Assembly (NCBI GenBank): GCA_943737045.1
Contig: CALSFV010000282.1
Coordinates: 310,001-374,000, forward strand
Direction of reading: 5' to 3'
DNA: 64,000 nt
Source of the DNA: Parapristionchus giblindavisi
Taxonomy: Eukaryota > Nematoda > Chromadorea > Rhabditida > Diplogasteridae
Below are positions 45,386-56,523 of this stretch, in pieces. Each line of letters opens with the position of its first letter. The first letter of the stretch is position 1. The notes beneath the pieces are model-generated. The model worked only from the letters and a program-made list of their open reading frames with translations, was not told where the DNA came from and did not search any database. The translations under genes were made by a program, and so were the position numbers.

Positions 45386-45883
45386 ATGTGAAAACTTAAA
45401 AAGCAAACCGCTGATAACAACTTGGCAGTTGCTAAAAAGATTCTTGATACTGTAGAACACAGTTCTGAAATGCAAGAATATTTAATAGATTCTTTAAGGA
45501 AGCATGAAAATTCAAACATTGCTAAAAATTGCAAAACGATATCGGCACAATTAGATTTGTTGAACGAATACGTTGAACAACAATGTGGATCAGATCATGA
45601 ATTGATTCCAATAATCAAAACATTGATAAATGAAATATCAAGTACTAAAGCATTGAACCTAATTGGAGAAGAATATCTTCATGGTATAACCCATCAGTAT
45701 GAAATGTTAGAAAAAGAAAATTCAAATCTCTTAATTAGAATTCAAGAATTGGAAAATACTTTGAAAATCGAACAAACTAAAAATGCTTTACTTAAAAATA
45801 ATTCAACAAATAGAGAAGCCGAGGAAGCAAAATTGGAAGAAAAGAAAAATTTGAGGTCTTGTCTATTTAACTATCTTGAATAA
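45386..45883 (+). pseudogene. Coiled-coil protein of Maverick region
   Basis: A continuous frame of about 160 codons encodes a Glu/Lys/Leu-rich, mostly helical protein with heptad-like spacing near its end (LEKENSNLLIRIQELENTLK). The only in-frame ATG (45386) is followed at once by TGA, so the intended start seems broken. No family recognised; its place next to the integrase suggests a Maverick accessory or structural gene. Confidence 0.5.
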
Positions 45884-46181
45884 AAAACTCATTTGAGCAA
45901 ATTTCCCAGTCAAGGACATAAATCAATTTTTCGACATATCTAAAATATAGTTTTGCTCAATAACACACATTTAAAATTTCATTCAAAAATATTAACTTTG
46001 AAGCGAGATATAAGCGAAAATGAGATAATTTATGCAAAAAAAGTGAAGAAAAAAGTGAAGAAAATTTCTCATTCTCTGACGAGATTTTTTTGAAAGGATT
46101 CCACTCTCCTCTTCTTATCAGACTCTGATAAGAGATAGTGTGCTTCTTTTGTGCACTCTTATGAATGCTTAGTTTTCTCCC

Positions 46182-47469
46182 TTGCAAATGTACTGCTTGA
46201 AGTGCAAGGAAAAAACAAAAACCATAGATATATCAACATTTGTTTCTAAGAATGGTAAAAATATGCTAAAAGGGAAATGTATAGTTTGTAACAATATAAA
46301 TTGTACTATGAATTCGTCTACAAAATTTGGCGATGGAATTGAGACAAATCGAGACATAAATGAAAGAAATGTGAAGGATAATAATCCAAAAAGCGATGAC
46401 ACTAAAACTCAACAATTGAAGAAAAGGTACTATGATCCGAAAACAGGGTTCTGCGGTGTCAATGAATTACAACGCATGACCAAAATACCCATCAACAAAG
46501 TCCAAGAATTCTTGAATGAACAAGATGTATATACTCTACACAAACCCGCACGTAAAAATTTTACAACTGAAAGAGTTTACTTTCATGAAATAGATGAGCA
46601 ATGGCAATCAGATCTTGTGGAAATGATTCCTTATGCTGCTGAAAATGATGGATACAAATATCTATTAACAACAATCGATTGTTTCAGTAAATATGCTTGG
46701 GTCATTCCATTGAAGAATAAAACGGGAAAAGAAACTAGTGATGCTTTGCAATCAATTTTCACTTTCAGGAAACCAAAGAAAATTCAAACAGATAATGGCA
46801 AAGAGTATTACAATAAAGAAATGAACAATCTTTTCAAAAAGTATGAAATCAATCATTTTTCAACTTATTCAGATAAAAAGGCATCAATTATTGAAAGATT
46901 CAATCGAACTCTCAAAGAAAAAAATGTGGAAAATCTTTACTTATAATGGAAATCACAGATGGATAGAAATTCTTCAAGATCTTGTCAAGGGATATAACAA
47001 CCATTATCATCGCTCAATTAAAATGACTCCAATAGAAGCTTCAAAAATCGAGAATACACATGTTGTTCATGATAATTTGTTCTCTTTCCAAAGTCAAGAT
47101 GGAAAGGAGATTGAAAAATTTAGTTCAAAATTTAATATTGGTGATACTGTCAGGATAACAAAGTATAAATCTATTTTCGCTAAAGGTTATCTACCTAATT
47201 GGAGTACCGAAATGTTTAAAATTGCTAAAGTGTTTGAAACATCTCCAGTTACGTACGAACTTGTAGATCTTGGTGAAGAAGAAATTAAAGGAAAGTTTTA
47301 TGGAGAAGAACTAACGCTATTCAACAACACTGAAGAACAATACACAGGTGAAAAGATTTTAAAACGTAGAATGAAAAATGGAATAAGACAAGTTTTCGTA
47401 AAGTGGTATGGATACCCTGAAAAGTTTAATTCTTGGATTTCTGAGAGTGATATGAGTGTAAATAAATGA
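46182..47469 (+). pseudogene. Maverick integrase with N-terminal zinc motif and C-terminal chromodomain (one frameshift)
   Basis: DDE-type integrase that would insert the element's DNA. Frame 1 (46182-46946) starts MYCLKCKEKT with two CxxC pairs, then a helical segment, then the catalytic core: WQSDLVEMIP (Asp 1), IQTDNGKEYYN (Asp 2) and IIERFNRTLKEK (Glu). Frame 2 (from about 46919 to 47469) continues NNHYHRSIKMTPIEA, an SH3-like part and a chromodomain (VFVKWYGYPEKFNSWI), which targets integration to chromatin marks in related elements. The break lies in an A7 run at 46918-46924 and equals one extra A. The core residues are intact. The zinc motif, usually a separate small product or the far N-terminus in such elements, is fused here. 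Confidence 0.85.
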
Positions 47470-47480
47470 TACAATCGTTT

Positions 47481-48728
47481 TTACACAATATAAATGCTTA
47501 TCACTTTAACCCTATTTTCCTTGACTTCCACAATATTCTCACTCATTATCAGACAGTAACACTTTGTGCTTTGAGCAATATTTTTGCTAAAACTTGCCTT
47601 TATTGTCACATCTGGTCTGGATTGAATGATTCTATCATTCTGTTTAGAGACATCAAAAACTAGTAGTGGATAATAGTAGTAATAAACATCCTCTTCCATG
47701 AAAATATAATCTTTCACCGATTCATAGTAACTATTCCGGAATTCCTTGGCAAAATTGTACTGTTGACCAGCATTAAACTTATCAAAATCAAACTTTAGGC
47801 ACTCGTATGGATATCTCTCAGAGTTTAGTTCTACATAAATCTCTTCAAGTCCACAGTTGTCAAATTAACCAGCATTCATGTAATTGTTGTCTCTTCCACA
47901 TTGAAATGCTATGACAATATATTTTATCTTATCATATTTAGTTCCAAGTTTCCAAGTGAACTCTCTGTTTCCATTAGGAATGTTGTAGCTTTCAAACTGT
48001 CTAGAAATGAAAGACATCTAAACGAGTTTGTTACTTTCAAAAATGTTTAGCAGTTTATTTTGCATTTCAATACTTGGAACAATCTTTGGAATAATCCATT
48101 GTAGTTTATTTATGACCATCTTTGCAATGAACTTTGTAGGATCTGAAGAAACTATGGAATTTTTATTTTCTGGTGATCTGTAAAGAGACAACTGATGTTT
48201 TCTTCCATAAATTATTCTATTGTAACATTCGGCAAATCCAAAGACGTGTGTTAGTGGAATACAAAATGTAATGTTACCTTTTCTATTTTTTGTATATTTA
48301 TTAATTTTGTATGTTATAATATCTTTGGTTTCGAGAATCCAACCAAATGTGTTTTGCTTATTCATAGTGGATGAATAAGTCAAAAGACCTTTCATCAAAC
48401 TTGCTCTTCCAGGATCCATAATATTCTCCACTTGCATTCCATCCATGCTATAGGTTGCTAAGTACATGGCAGAGTTGTTAGTCAAAGATACTTCATCAGT
48501 ATCTACTAAAGCCGATCCATCCAACTTGGTCAGTTGTGCTTCCATGTAAATGTAAGATTTATGTAAAAGTAGATATTGATCACATGTTTCAATTATGAAA
48601 TTGATTTCTCCATGTTGATTTAAACTTGATCCAGATGATGGAAATATGCTTATTAGATTTTCTTTTTGAATTGATGTATCAGATATAACAGGATTGTCAA
48701 CGAGAAGAATTCTATCAACAGCCTCCAT
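47481..48728 (-). pseudogene. Maverick major capsid protein (double-jelly-roll type), two in-frame stops
   Basis: Read in one frame from 48728 to 47481 (about 415 codons). The first half resembles the N-terminal jelly roll (INFIIETCDQYLLLHKSYIY; ITFCIPLTHVFGFAECYNRI); the second half resembles the C-terminal roll (IVIAFQCGRDNNYMNAG; YYESVKDYIFMEEDVYYYY). Stops at 48018-48020 (TAG) and 47865-47867 (TAA) interrupt it, so no full-length protein is expected. It faces the integrase convergently, 11 bp apart. Assignment rests on pattern and on context; structure prediction would settle it. Confidence 0.7.
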
Positions 48729-48767
48729 TTAGACGTAGATTTAAATAGTATTTTTTCAAGTTGTTAA

Positions 48768-48992
48768 ATGAATAACTTGTATTTCTTCTTCCTCATATAT
48801 GTATCCTCAATAAGCTTCCATATAGCTACTAGTAAACCTATAATTTGCACTGAAAATTCCCCAGTTCAATATTTTAGGCTACCAAAATTACACAAATGCA
48901 ATTATCACAGAGTATTGAAAAATCAATCACAAGTAGTCAGATATGAAGTTTTTAAACCCCAAATGATTCTAGCGATCAATAAGCTGAATTAG
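48768..48992 (+). pseudogene. Short secreted-glycoprotein-like fragment at Maverick edge
   Basis: 74 codons starting with a hydrophobic signal-peptide-like segment (FFFLIYVSSISFHIA), then a Cys-containing extracellular-looking stretch. It diverges from the capsid gene with 39 bp between them. Nematode Mavericks are known to carry envelope or fusogen-type glycoproteins; this could be the N-terminal stub of one, but there is too little sequence to say. Truncated; no transmembrane anchor. Confidence 0.35.
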
Positions 48993-49009
48993 CATAAATA
49001 AATAGTGTA

Positions 49010-49088
49010 CGGTATGCAGAATAACTTTTGCTATCATTCTGTCTTCACAGGTTGTTCACGAAAATATTCGCGTGAGTCCACCTTTAAA
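49010..49088 (-). mobile_element. Truncated copy of the TTAA-flanked element
   Basis: Reverse complement of 9731-9805 (CACGAATATTNTCGTGAACAA, CTGTGAAGACAGAAAG) ending at TTAA (49089-49092 region). Confidence 0.5.
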
Positions 49089-49961
49089 GCGACACCCATA
49101 GATAATTTGAAACTCCGCGCTGGCCACACTCTCTCGCTTTCTTTTTTTACTAGACAGTATTGCCAATGCGGAGAGTAACATTAGCTTGGTATGTGCCTTT
49201 AAGTACACTTGTCATTCTACTTACAGTGAAAAGTGACGCCACACACTTAAGAGCTCGGATCTGTAAGACTCGAGCATTGTCCGGACATTTCGCCAAGAAT
49301 TTTGATTCAGGCCACTGTACTTTATGGATGTAGGGCACCTTGGGCCCACATTACAAAATGGTACCCAAAGTGGCCCTAGCAGTGGAACGCGGCGTGCCAG
49401 GTGGGCGCCAAGTTTGAAAACTCGATTTTCATATTTTTTTCAACCGAACAAGCTAGAGTCCAAATTTCTTCGGCATTGTGTTAGGCATGCCCAATGTGCA
49501 CAGAAACACTATTGAGATTAATTTTAAGCAATTCCTAGACTGATTTTTTACCCGAATTTTCGGTTTTTTTTCGATTTCTCGGCATCTCATTTTCAATTCC
49601 GCATAAGTTCTCTAGTATATCCATGTAGCCCAACTACTAGTGCATGTAACGCTGCTAGGCGGAAATCGATCTTGGATTGCGCGTGTCGGAAAAAATCGGT
49701 CTGAGTGTTTCCAACTTGACTCAGAAGCGTTATTTCATGATTTTTTTGCTGTATTTTCCAAACGATTAGTGCGGAATTGTGGTCTACTCTAAGTTTCGAG
49801 GTGAGACGAGTAGAATGACACAAGAAGCCCATCACTTGGATCAATTTGAAAATTGCGATTTTCATGACCCGGGGGTCATGGTCGAAAATTTCAAAATTTC
49901 TCAAGTTTGAAATGTTTTCATTTATGTGGCCTATTGTGAAGTACTAATGATGTGAAGAATA

Positions 49962-50800
49962 TCACGCCTGTCACGAGAGAATCGACCTAAAATGGCTATT
50001 TTTCGGAATGGGACGAAAAACATGAAATGAGTTAGCATCAGTTTTCGGTACCTCTAGGCATGTCTTACCATCCCCCAAAGTGCCATTGTGTAAATATCAT
50101 TCTGGGGCTCCCTACACCGGATCGGTCATCCGGGAACCCAACTTTGAACTCAAATATCTCGGTTCAGGTGCATTTCTGTGAAAAACTGTCACGAGGGTAA
50201 CCCCCGCTATTTTCCCGTGCTCTATCGATCTAAACAAACCAGAGGTCATGAAAGTGCTTCCGAACAGCGCTACACTCTAGGCAAAAGAACTCGAGAGTGT
50301 GTGAAACGAGAGATTGTGGTTGGGCGAAAATGACTTCAAATCGTCAGGAAATTTCCAAGGGGATGAACCATGCGAACGTATTAACGTATTTTTTTCGTAA
50401 ACCACTCATTTTGTAGCCCTCGAAAAGTTACATAATATATTTCAGGCTCGTCCGCGCCGAATCGAAAGGTTTTGAGTTATTTTGCCTAGAGTGTAGCGCT
50501 GTTCGGAAGCACTTTCATGACTTCTGGGTTGTTTAGATCGATAGAGCTCGGAAAAATAGCGGGGGTTACCCTCGTGGCAGTTTTTCACGGAAATGCACCT
50601 GAACCGAGATATTTGAGTTCAAAGATGGGTTCCCTGATTACCGACCCGGTGCAGGGAGCCCCAGAATAATAGTAGCACAATGGGACTTTGGGGGATGGTA
50701 GGACATGCCTAAGCAAGAATAAAACTGGAGAAAACTTGTTTTGTAATATTTCTCAATTCCGAGCTTTAGGTCGATTCTCTCGTGACAGGCCTGATATTCA
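49962..50800. mobile_element. Foldback element family A (ATATCACGCCTGTCACGAG ends)
   Basis: Ends ATATCACGCCTGTCACGAGA / TCTCGTGACAGGCCTGATAT. Inner arms around ACTCTAGGCAAAA and TTTTGCCTAGAGTGTAGCG pair. A second copy, split by the Penelope element, lies at 55057-55146 plus 61203-61322. Confidence 0.75.
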
Positions 50801-50812
50801 GCCAATGCTCAA

Positions 50813-51293
50813 TGGCTGATCTCTATTTTCAACAATTTTTCGTTAAGTTTCATGTTGAATGCGTGCGAAAAAGTCAGAATTATGCTTGAATCAGTTTCCA
50901 ACTTACTTTCTGTAACACCCTATCTAAGTACTTTGCAATGTACATAATCAATATGAAAATCGTGAATTTCGGAAAATTCATATTTTTTTACCATGACCCC
51001 GGGGTCATGGAAATCGATTTTTTCAAAAGTGAGCCGAATGCCGGGATTTCAGTTCTGCTATGTTTACTTATCACGAAACATCACATTCATTCAAATTGAT
51101 TTTTTTGAATTTCCCAAAATCAACGATTTTCATATTGATTATGTACATTGCAAAGTACTTAGATAGGATGTTACAGAAAGTAAGTTGGAAACTGATTCAA
51201 GCATAATTCTGACTTTTTCGCACGCATTCAACATGAAACTTATCAAAAAATGGTTAAAAGGAGAGATCAGCCATTGAGCATTGGCTGAATATT
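50813..51293. repeat. Nested palindrome, 480 bp
   Basis: GCCAATGCTCAATGGCTGAT and ATCAGCCATTGAGCATTGGC at the ends. The middle contains CATGACCCCGGGGTCATG, a perfect 18-bp palindrome. Confidence 0.75.
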
Positions 51294-52012
51294 ATTCACA
51301 TCATTAGTACTTCACAATAAGCCACATAAATGAAAACATTTGAAACTTGAGAAATTTTGAAATTTTCAGACCATGACGGGGTCGTGATAATCGAAATTTT
51401 CAAATTGATCCAAGTTATGGGCTTCTTGTGTCATTTTACTTGTCTCACCTCTAAACTTTGAGTAGACCACAATTCCGCACTAATCGTTTGGAAAATACAT
51501 TTAAAAAACACGAAATAACGATTCTGAGTCAAGTTGGAGACACTCAACCGATTTTTTCCGAAACGCGCAATCCAAGATCGATTTCAGCCTGGCAGGGTTA
51601 CATGCAATGGCAGTTGGGCTCCATGAATATACTAGAGAACTTGTGCGGAATTGAAATTGAGATGTCGAGAAATCGAAAAAAACCGAAAATTCGGGTAAAA
51701 AATCAGTCTAGGAATTGCTTTAAATTAATCTCAATAGTGTTTCTGTGCACATTGGGCATGCCTAACACAATGCCGAAGAAATTTGGACTCTAGCTTGTTC
51801 GGTTGAAAAAATATGAAAATCGAGTTTTCAAACTTGGCGCCCACCTGGCACGCCGCGTTCCACTGCTAGGGCCACTTTGGGTACCATTTTGTAATGTGGG
51901 CCCAAGGTGCCCTACACCCATAAAGTACAGTGGCCTGAATCAAAATTCTTGGCGAAATGTCCGGAATCTGGCCGAAATGCTCGAGTCTTACAGATCCGAG
52001 CTCTTAAAGTAA

Positions 52013-52243
52013 ATTTTATGCTAGTGATTCAGTTTAAGCACATTTTCAGCTTTGATATCCCGGGACACGTAAAAATTGATTTTCATTTAAAAAAAGAACA
52101 AAATCTAATTGATTTTTCTAAAAAAAAACAATATCTCTGCCCATTTGCTTGTTTATACCATCAAACTATCCAATTCTTCGTGATTATACCATATTTGCCA
52201 CCCCTATGGACGACCACTGACTATCAAGTTCATGTTGAACTGA
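52013..52243. other. AT-rich gap, nothing recognised
   Basis: No coding or repeat signal I can support. Confidence 0.4.
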
Positions 52244-52507
52244 CTAGGATACTGTAGACGATCGTGAAATGACTATGATATGGTAGTCCAACATGAGGTG
52301 ATTAGAATACGGTAGTCGATGGATTTCAGGCTCCGCCCCTTTTATTAAATTACTTGGACAACTAACAACTACGCCAACTATATCCCCTCCCAGATTCTGG
52401 TTTCTTTTTCCGTTTCCTTGCAGAAGTTTTAAAAGTTTTGCTCTTTTTTCTGTGCGATCATCTTGCCACAGCGCGACACATTCTTCTCTTCGTTTTGAAG
52501 GATTCAA
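52244..52507 (-). CDS. Unrecognised C-terminal coding fragment (uncertain)
   Basis: Minus-strand frame beginning KRREECVALWQDDRTEKRAK, then LLKLLQGNGKRNQNLGGD; an AATAAA-like string (tttaataaaag) lies within it on the coding strand near 52345. Charged, plausible protein composition. The upstream side is cut by the foldback element starting at 52544. No family recognised. Confidence 0.25.
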   Translation of the reverse strand: MNPSKRREECVALWQDDRTEKRAKLLKLLQGNGKRNQNLGGDIVGVVVSCPSNLIKGAEPEIHRLPYSNHLMLDYHIIVISRSSTVS

Positions 52508-52543
52508 TAACGAAACTCGTTAGCATAACTTTGAAAGAAGCAA

Positions 52544-54819
52544 CAGAGTACTGGGGGGCATGACAGAACCGCAACGTCAAAAGCGCAACTGCCACTTTTC
52601 GACAAAAGCGCAACCATGAAAATCGCAAACGACAAAAGCGCAACGGGGCATATCTCGGTCGTGGATGACCGTACAGACATCTGGCTGGGTTTATCCGAAC
52701 CCACTCGGTCTGCACTATTATGGTACAAGTTGATCTTTGATCTTTCACACCTAAACGACAAAAGCGCAGCGGATCATATCTCGGTCGGGGATGACCGTAC
52801 AGACATCTGGCTGGGTTTATCGGAACCCACTCGGTCTGCACTATTATGGTACAAGTTGATTTTTGATCTTTCACACCTCAACGACAAAAGCGCAACGGGG
52901 CATATCTCGGTTAGGGATGATCGTACAGACTTATAACTGCATTTATTCGAACCCTCTCTATCTGGATAATCATTCTACCAGTTGATCTTTGATCTCTCAC
53001 ACAAAAACGACAAAAGCGCAACGCTTATGACTGCGATTTTGAGAATGTGGACCATGGCCAGTTGGAGATCGGCACGTAAAAAAATCAATTTTTAGAGGAT
53101 CGGGATTCTCGATGGTGCAGTTGACGATGACCATGTTCATTTTGCACATGGGGACACCGTTGAGGTCAGACGACGTCGCGTTGAAATCTCGTTTTTCACG
53201 TTGAAAAGTGATTTCTCCTCAGCCGATGGTGATAAAATTACCAAACTATGTCTCCAGGAGGAGAATTTTATGGAGATCATTCAATTTTCATGAAAAATAT
53301 CAATAATTTTAAAAAATGGAATTTCTCTCAAATGCAAAAGTGTATTATGCGACATACACAAATCGGACCGGAATTATATCAGGACCCTATTCGAAAAAAT
53401 ACAGCTAATTTGAGCTGGTGGCCTCACCTTCCTTTATGTTCTCTCACTTCAACGGCAAAAGGACAACACTGAAAGTTGATTTTCTCGAAAGTCCAGGCGC
53501 AAATTGGCTGAATTTTTTTTCAATGTTTTACTGAAGCCCTTCCGGTTTATATTATGCAACCAACCTGTGAAGGTTGGTTGCATAATATAATTTTGCATTT
53601 GAGAGAAATTCAATTTTTGAAAATCATGAACATTTTTCATGAAAAAGTCGGGCATAGTTTGGTAATTTTATCACCATCTGGTGACGAGAACGACTTTTCA
53701 AATTATTTTTAATCGACTCTCTCGCAAGCCGTTGCGCTTTTGTCGTTTTTGTGTGCGAGATCAAAGATCATCTGGTAGAATGATTACCCAGATAGTGATG
53801 GTTCGAATAAACCGAGTTAGAACTCTGTACGATCATCCCTGACCGAGATATGCCCCGTTGCGCTTTTGTCGTTTCGCTGTCAGAGCTCAAAGATCAACTT
53901 GTACCATAATAGTTCAGACCGAGTGGGTTCGGATAAACCCAGCCAGATGTCTGTACGGTCATCCCCGACCGAGATATGCCCCGTTGCGCTTTTGTCGTTT
54001 CGCTGTCAGAGATCAAAGATCAACTTGTACCATAATAGTTCAGACCGAGTGGGTTCGGATAAACCCAGCCAGATGTCTGTACGGTCATCCCCGACCGAGA
54101 TATGCCCCGTTGCGCTTTTGTCGTTTCGCTGTCAGAGATCAAAGATCAACTTGTACCATAATAGTTCAGACCGAGTGGGTTCGGATAAACCCAGCCAGAT
54201 GTCTGTACGGTCATCCCCGACCGAGATATGCCCCGTTGCGCTTTTGTCGTTTCGCTGTCAGAGATCAAAGATCAACTTGTACCATAATAGTTCAGACCGA
54301 GTGGGTTCGGATAAACCCAGCCAGATGTCTGTACGGTCATCCCCGACCGAGATATGCCCCGTTGCGCTTTTGTCGTTTCGCTGTCAGAGATCAAAGATCA
54401 ACTTGTACCATAATAGTTCAGACCGAGTGGGTTCGGATAAACCCAGCCAGATGTCTGTACGGTCATCCCCGACCGAGATATGCCACGTTGCGCTTTTGTC
54501 GTTTGGGTTTGAGAGATCAAAGATCAACTTGTACCATAATAGTGCAGACCGACAGGGTTCGGATAAACCCATCCAGTGGCCTGTACGGTCATCCCCGACC
54601 GAGATATGCCCCGTTGCGCTTTTGTCGTTTGGGTTTGAGAGATCAAAGATCAACTTGTACCATAATAGTGCAGACCGAGAGGGTTCGGATAAACCCACCC
54701 AGTGGCCTGTACGGTCATCCACGACCGAGATATGCCCCGTTGCGCTTTTGTCGTTTGCGCTCAATGAAGTGCTGCTGCGCATTTGACGTTGCGCTTCTGT
54801 CATGCCCCCGAGTACTGTG
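52544..54819. mobile_element. Foldback element with arms of 126-bp tandem modules
   Basis: Ends CAGAGTACTGGGGGGCATGA / CATGCCCCCGAGTACTGTG. Left arm: three full 126-bp units in one orientation (start points 52631, 52757, 52883) plus part of a fourth at 53009. Right arm: eight units in opposite orientation (53731 to 54738, step 126) plus a partial. The middle (53021-53730) continues the pairing and ends in a perfect hairpin at 53551-53590. Modular, unequal-length inverted repeats are the hallmark of Drosophila Foldback-type elements. No transposase is visible. Confidence 0.75.
53731..54760 (+). repeat. 126-bp tandem repeat, eight units
   Basis: Each unit contains GTTGCGCTTTTGTCGTTTCG, GAGATCAAAGATCAACTTG and CGGTCATCCCCGACCGAGA. 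Because 126 is a multiple of 3, two plus-strand frames (324 and 306 codons) and a minus frame stay open; this is periodicity, not evidence of protein. Confidence 0.9.
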
Positions 54820-54892
54820 GGTGGGGATTTAACGTGTTTTATGAGATAGATTTGAAAATAAAGTTGAATCCATCTGCGCTTCAGCATAGATC

Positions 54893-55025
<133 letters not shown>

Positions 55026-55056
55026 CGTTGCTATTAATATTATTATATCGAAGAGC

Positions 55057-55146
55057 ATATCAGGCCTGTCACGAGAGAATCGACCGAAAGCTCGGAATTG
55101 AGAAATATTACAAAACAAGTTCTCTCCAGTTTTATTCTTGTTTAGG
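55057..55146. mobile_element. Left piece of family A foldback element, split by Penelope insertion
   Basis: ATATCAGGCCTGTCACGAGA onward matches the minus strand of 50705-50800, ending at TTGTTTAGGCAT where the Penelope element starts. The other piece resumes at 61203. Confidence 0.7.
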
Positions 55147-55149
55147 CAT

Positions 55150-56523
55150 TTAATGTGAAGTACAATATATCAAAGCATGCAAACGTACTCTAGTAATATT
55201 ATAACATGCAATATAAAACTAGTTAAAGCCCCGCTGTTTCGGCCAGGGGTTCTAGACAGCGGAACCCTACTCAGTGGTGTTGGCCATCTTCAGTAGAACC
55301 ACCACTGAGTATTGTTATCAAAATTATTGTATAATAGTTAGAGTATGTATCTAATACATACTCATCTCAACTAATCAACGAAACATGCACGAAAATAAAG
55401 GAATATTTATGTACAAAATCAAAATATCATGCACAAGAAAATGAAATCAATATCCAAAGTAATGAGAATGTCACGAAACTATGAACATGCATGTTTAAAT
55501 ATAGGGTAAGTTTTGACTACAAATGTTTATGAAACTCACAAATCCTATCCTCCTCCCATCCACAAAGTATCCGTTGTTGAGAGTAGAGGCATGGTAGAAG
55601 AAGAGGTAGAGGCATTGTGGAAGAAGAGGTAGAGGCATTGTAGAAGAAGAGGTAGAGACGAAAGGACGAACATGACCGAGACTAGCAAAGTGATAGTGAG
55701 AAAGATGATGATGATAATAGAGAGGATGGAAGGGAAGGTAGATCAAAGCGCATGTCTCACTCTATTGATTAGTAACTATGAGCAACGATCATTGATCAAA
55801 GTGTTATGTGTCTATACTAATCTCTACAATATCGATTGATTCAAACATTGAGTGCATATTTCAGCATTGTTAGCACCATACTTTATGGAAATATAAGGAC
55901 AACTATTTAAAGTTCTAAAAAGTCTCCTATGTATCATCTCTTTCGGGTAATCAATAGAAATAAAATATTTAACCATTGATTTTATTCTTATTTCGAAATC
56001 GGTTAATTTTGAACAATTTCTGAACGTTCGTATAATCTCTCCATGGAGAGTATTCAGACCCATTCTAATTGGTGAATTTGATTTGTAGTGAGGATATCTT
56101 ATAACGTTAAACTGATAGTCATCTGTTTTGTTGTACAATGTAGTATTTATTTTACCGTCTATCATTATATTGATTTGAAGGTCTAAGAATGCACATTCGT
56201 TATTTTTCTCATTTGTTCTTTCGAGTGTTAGTGAGTCGTGATACATTTCTTTAGTAATTTCAATGAAGTCAATAGTTTTGTCTGATATATGGAATAGATC
56301 ATCTATATATCTATATGTTTTATTAAGTGAGAATGCTAGAGGATGACCATTTTTAATTTTATCATAGACGTATTGATATTCCATTACTGCCAAAGTCAAA
56401 TCAGCTATCTGTGGTGAAACATTATTTCCTTGAGGAATTCCTTTCTCTTGTTTGTAATATGTTCCACCATAAAAAGCATAACTGTTTTCAAGAATATATT
56501 CAAGCATAAGCTTCACATCGTTT
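55150..56523 (-). repeat. Pseudo-LTR, downstream copy
   Basis: Nearly identical to 59609-60986 over 1.37 kb; differences include small indels near 55514-55525 and an A/G change near 56423. Contains the RT C-terminus, a 23-bp unit (GAGGCATTGTGGAAGAAGAG) repeated three times at 55584-55655, and the structured motif. Confidence 0.85.
55231..55300 (-). ncRNA. Hammerhead-ribozyme-like motif in non-canonical strand order
   Basis: On the minus strand: GGTTCTA, CTGAAGA (core C3-A9 pattern CUGANGA), T, GGCC; after 19 nt, CCGCTG, TC, TAGAACC; CCT; then GGCC, GAAA, CAGCGG. Three helices can form (7, 4 and 6 bp) with a GUC cleavage triplet. In known hammerheads the GUC strand never lies inside loop II, as it does here, and an extra U follows the core. 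A competing 11-bp hairpin (ACTCAGTGGTG/CACCACTGAGT) brackets the first part. Penelope-like elements are known to encode hammerheads in their pseudo-LTRs, so the setting fits; activity is unproven. Confidence 0.45.

Larger units (their letters stand above)
45077..49009. mobile_element. Decayed, internally deleted Maverick/Polinton
   Basis: The coiled-coil gene, integrase and capsid genes cluster here and nothing else does. Family-B DNA polymerase, packaging ATPase and protease genes, standard in Mavericks, are absent. Terminal inverted repeats could not be found, so both limits are estimates. Confidence 0.7.
49247..52012. repeat. Large palindrome, 2.77 kb, with two nested palindromes
   Basis: Outer arms: AGAGCTCGGATCTGTAAGAC and GCCACTGTACTTTATGG blocks at the left return inverted at 51900-52010. 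Nested inside are 49962-50800 and 50813-51293. Open frames (for example 51458-51793) mirror each other and are not genes. Confidence 0.8.

Noticed and set aside
48768..48992. Calling a full fusogen gene beside the Maverick capsid
   Set aside because: Only a signal-peptide-like start and about 50 further codons exist; too little to assign a family.
53858..54832. Long open frames (324 and 306 codons) with a 42-residue repeat
   Set aside because: They follow from a 126-bp tandem repeat divisible by three; several frames on both strands are open at once and no domain is visible.
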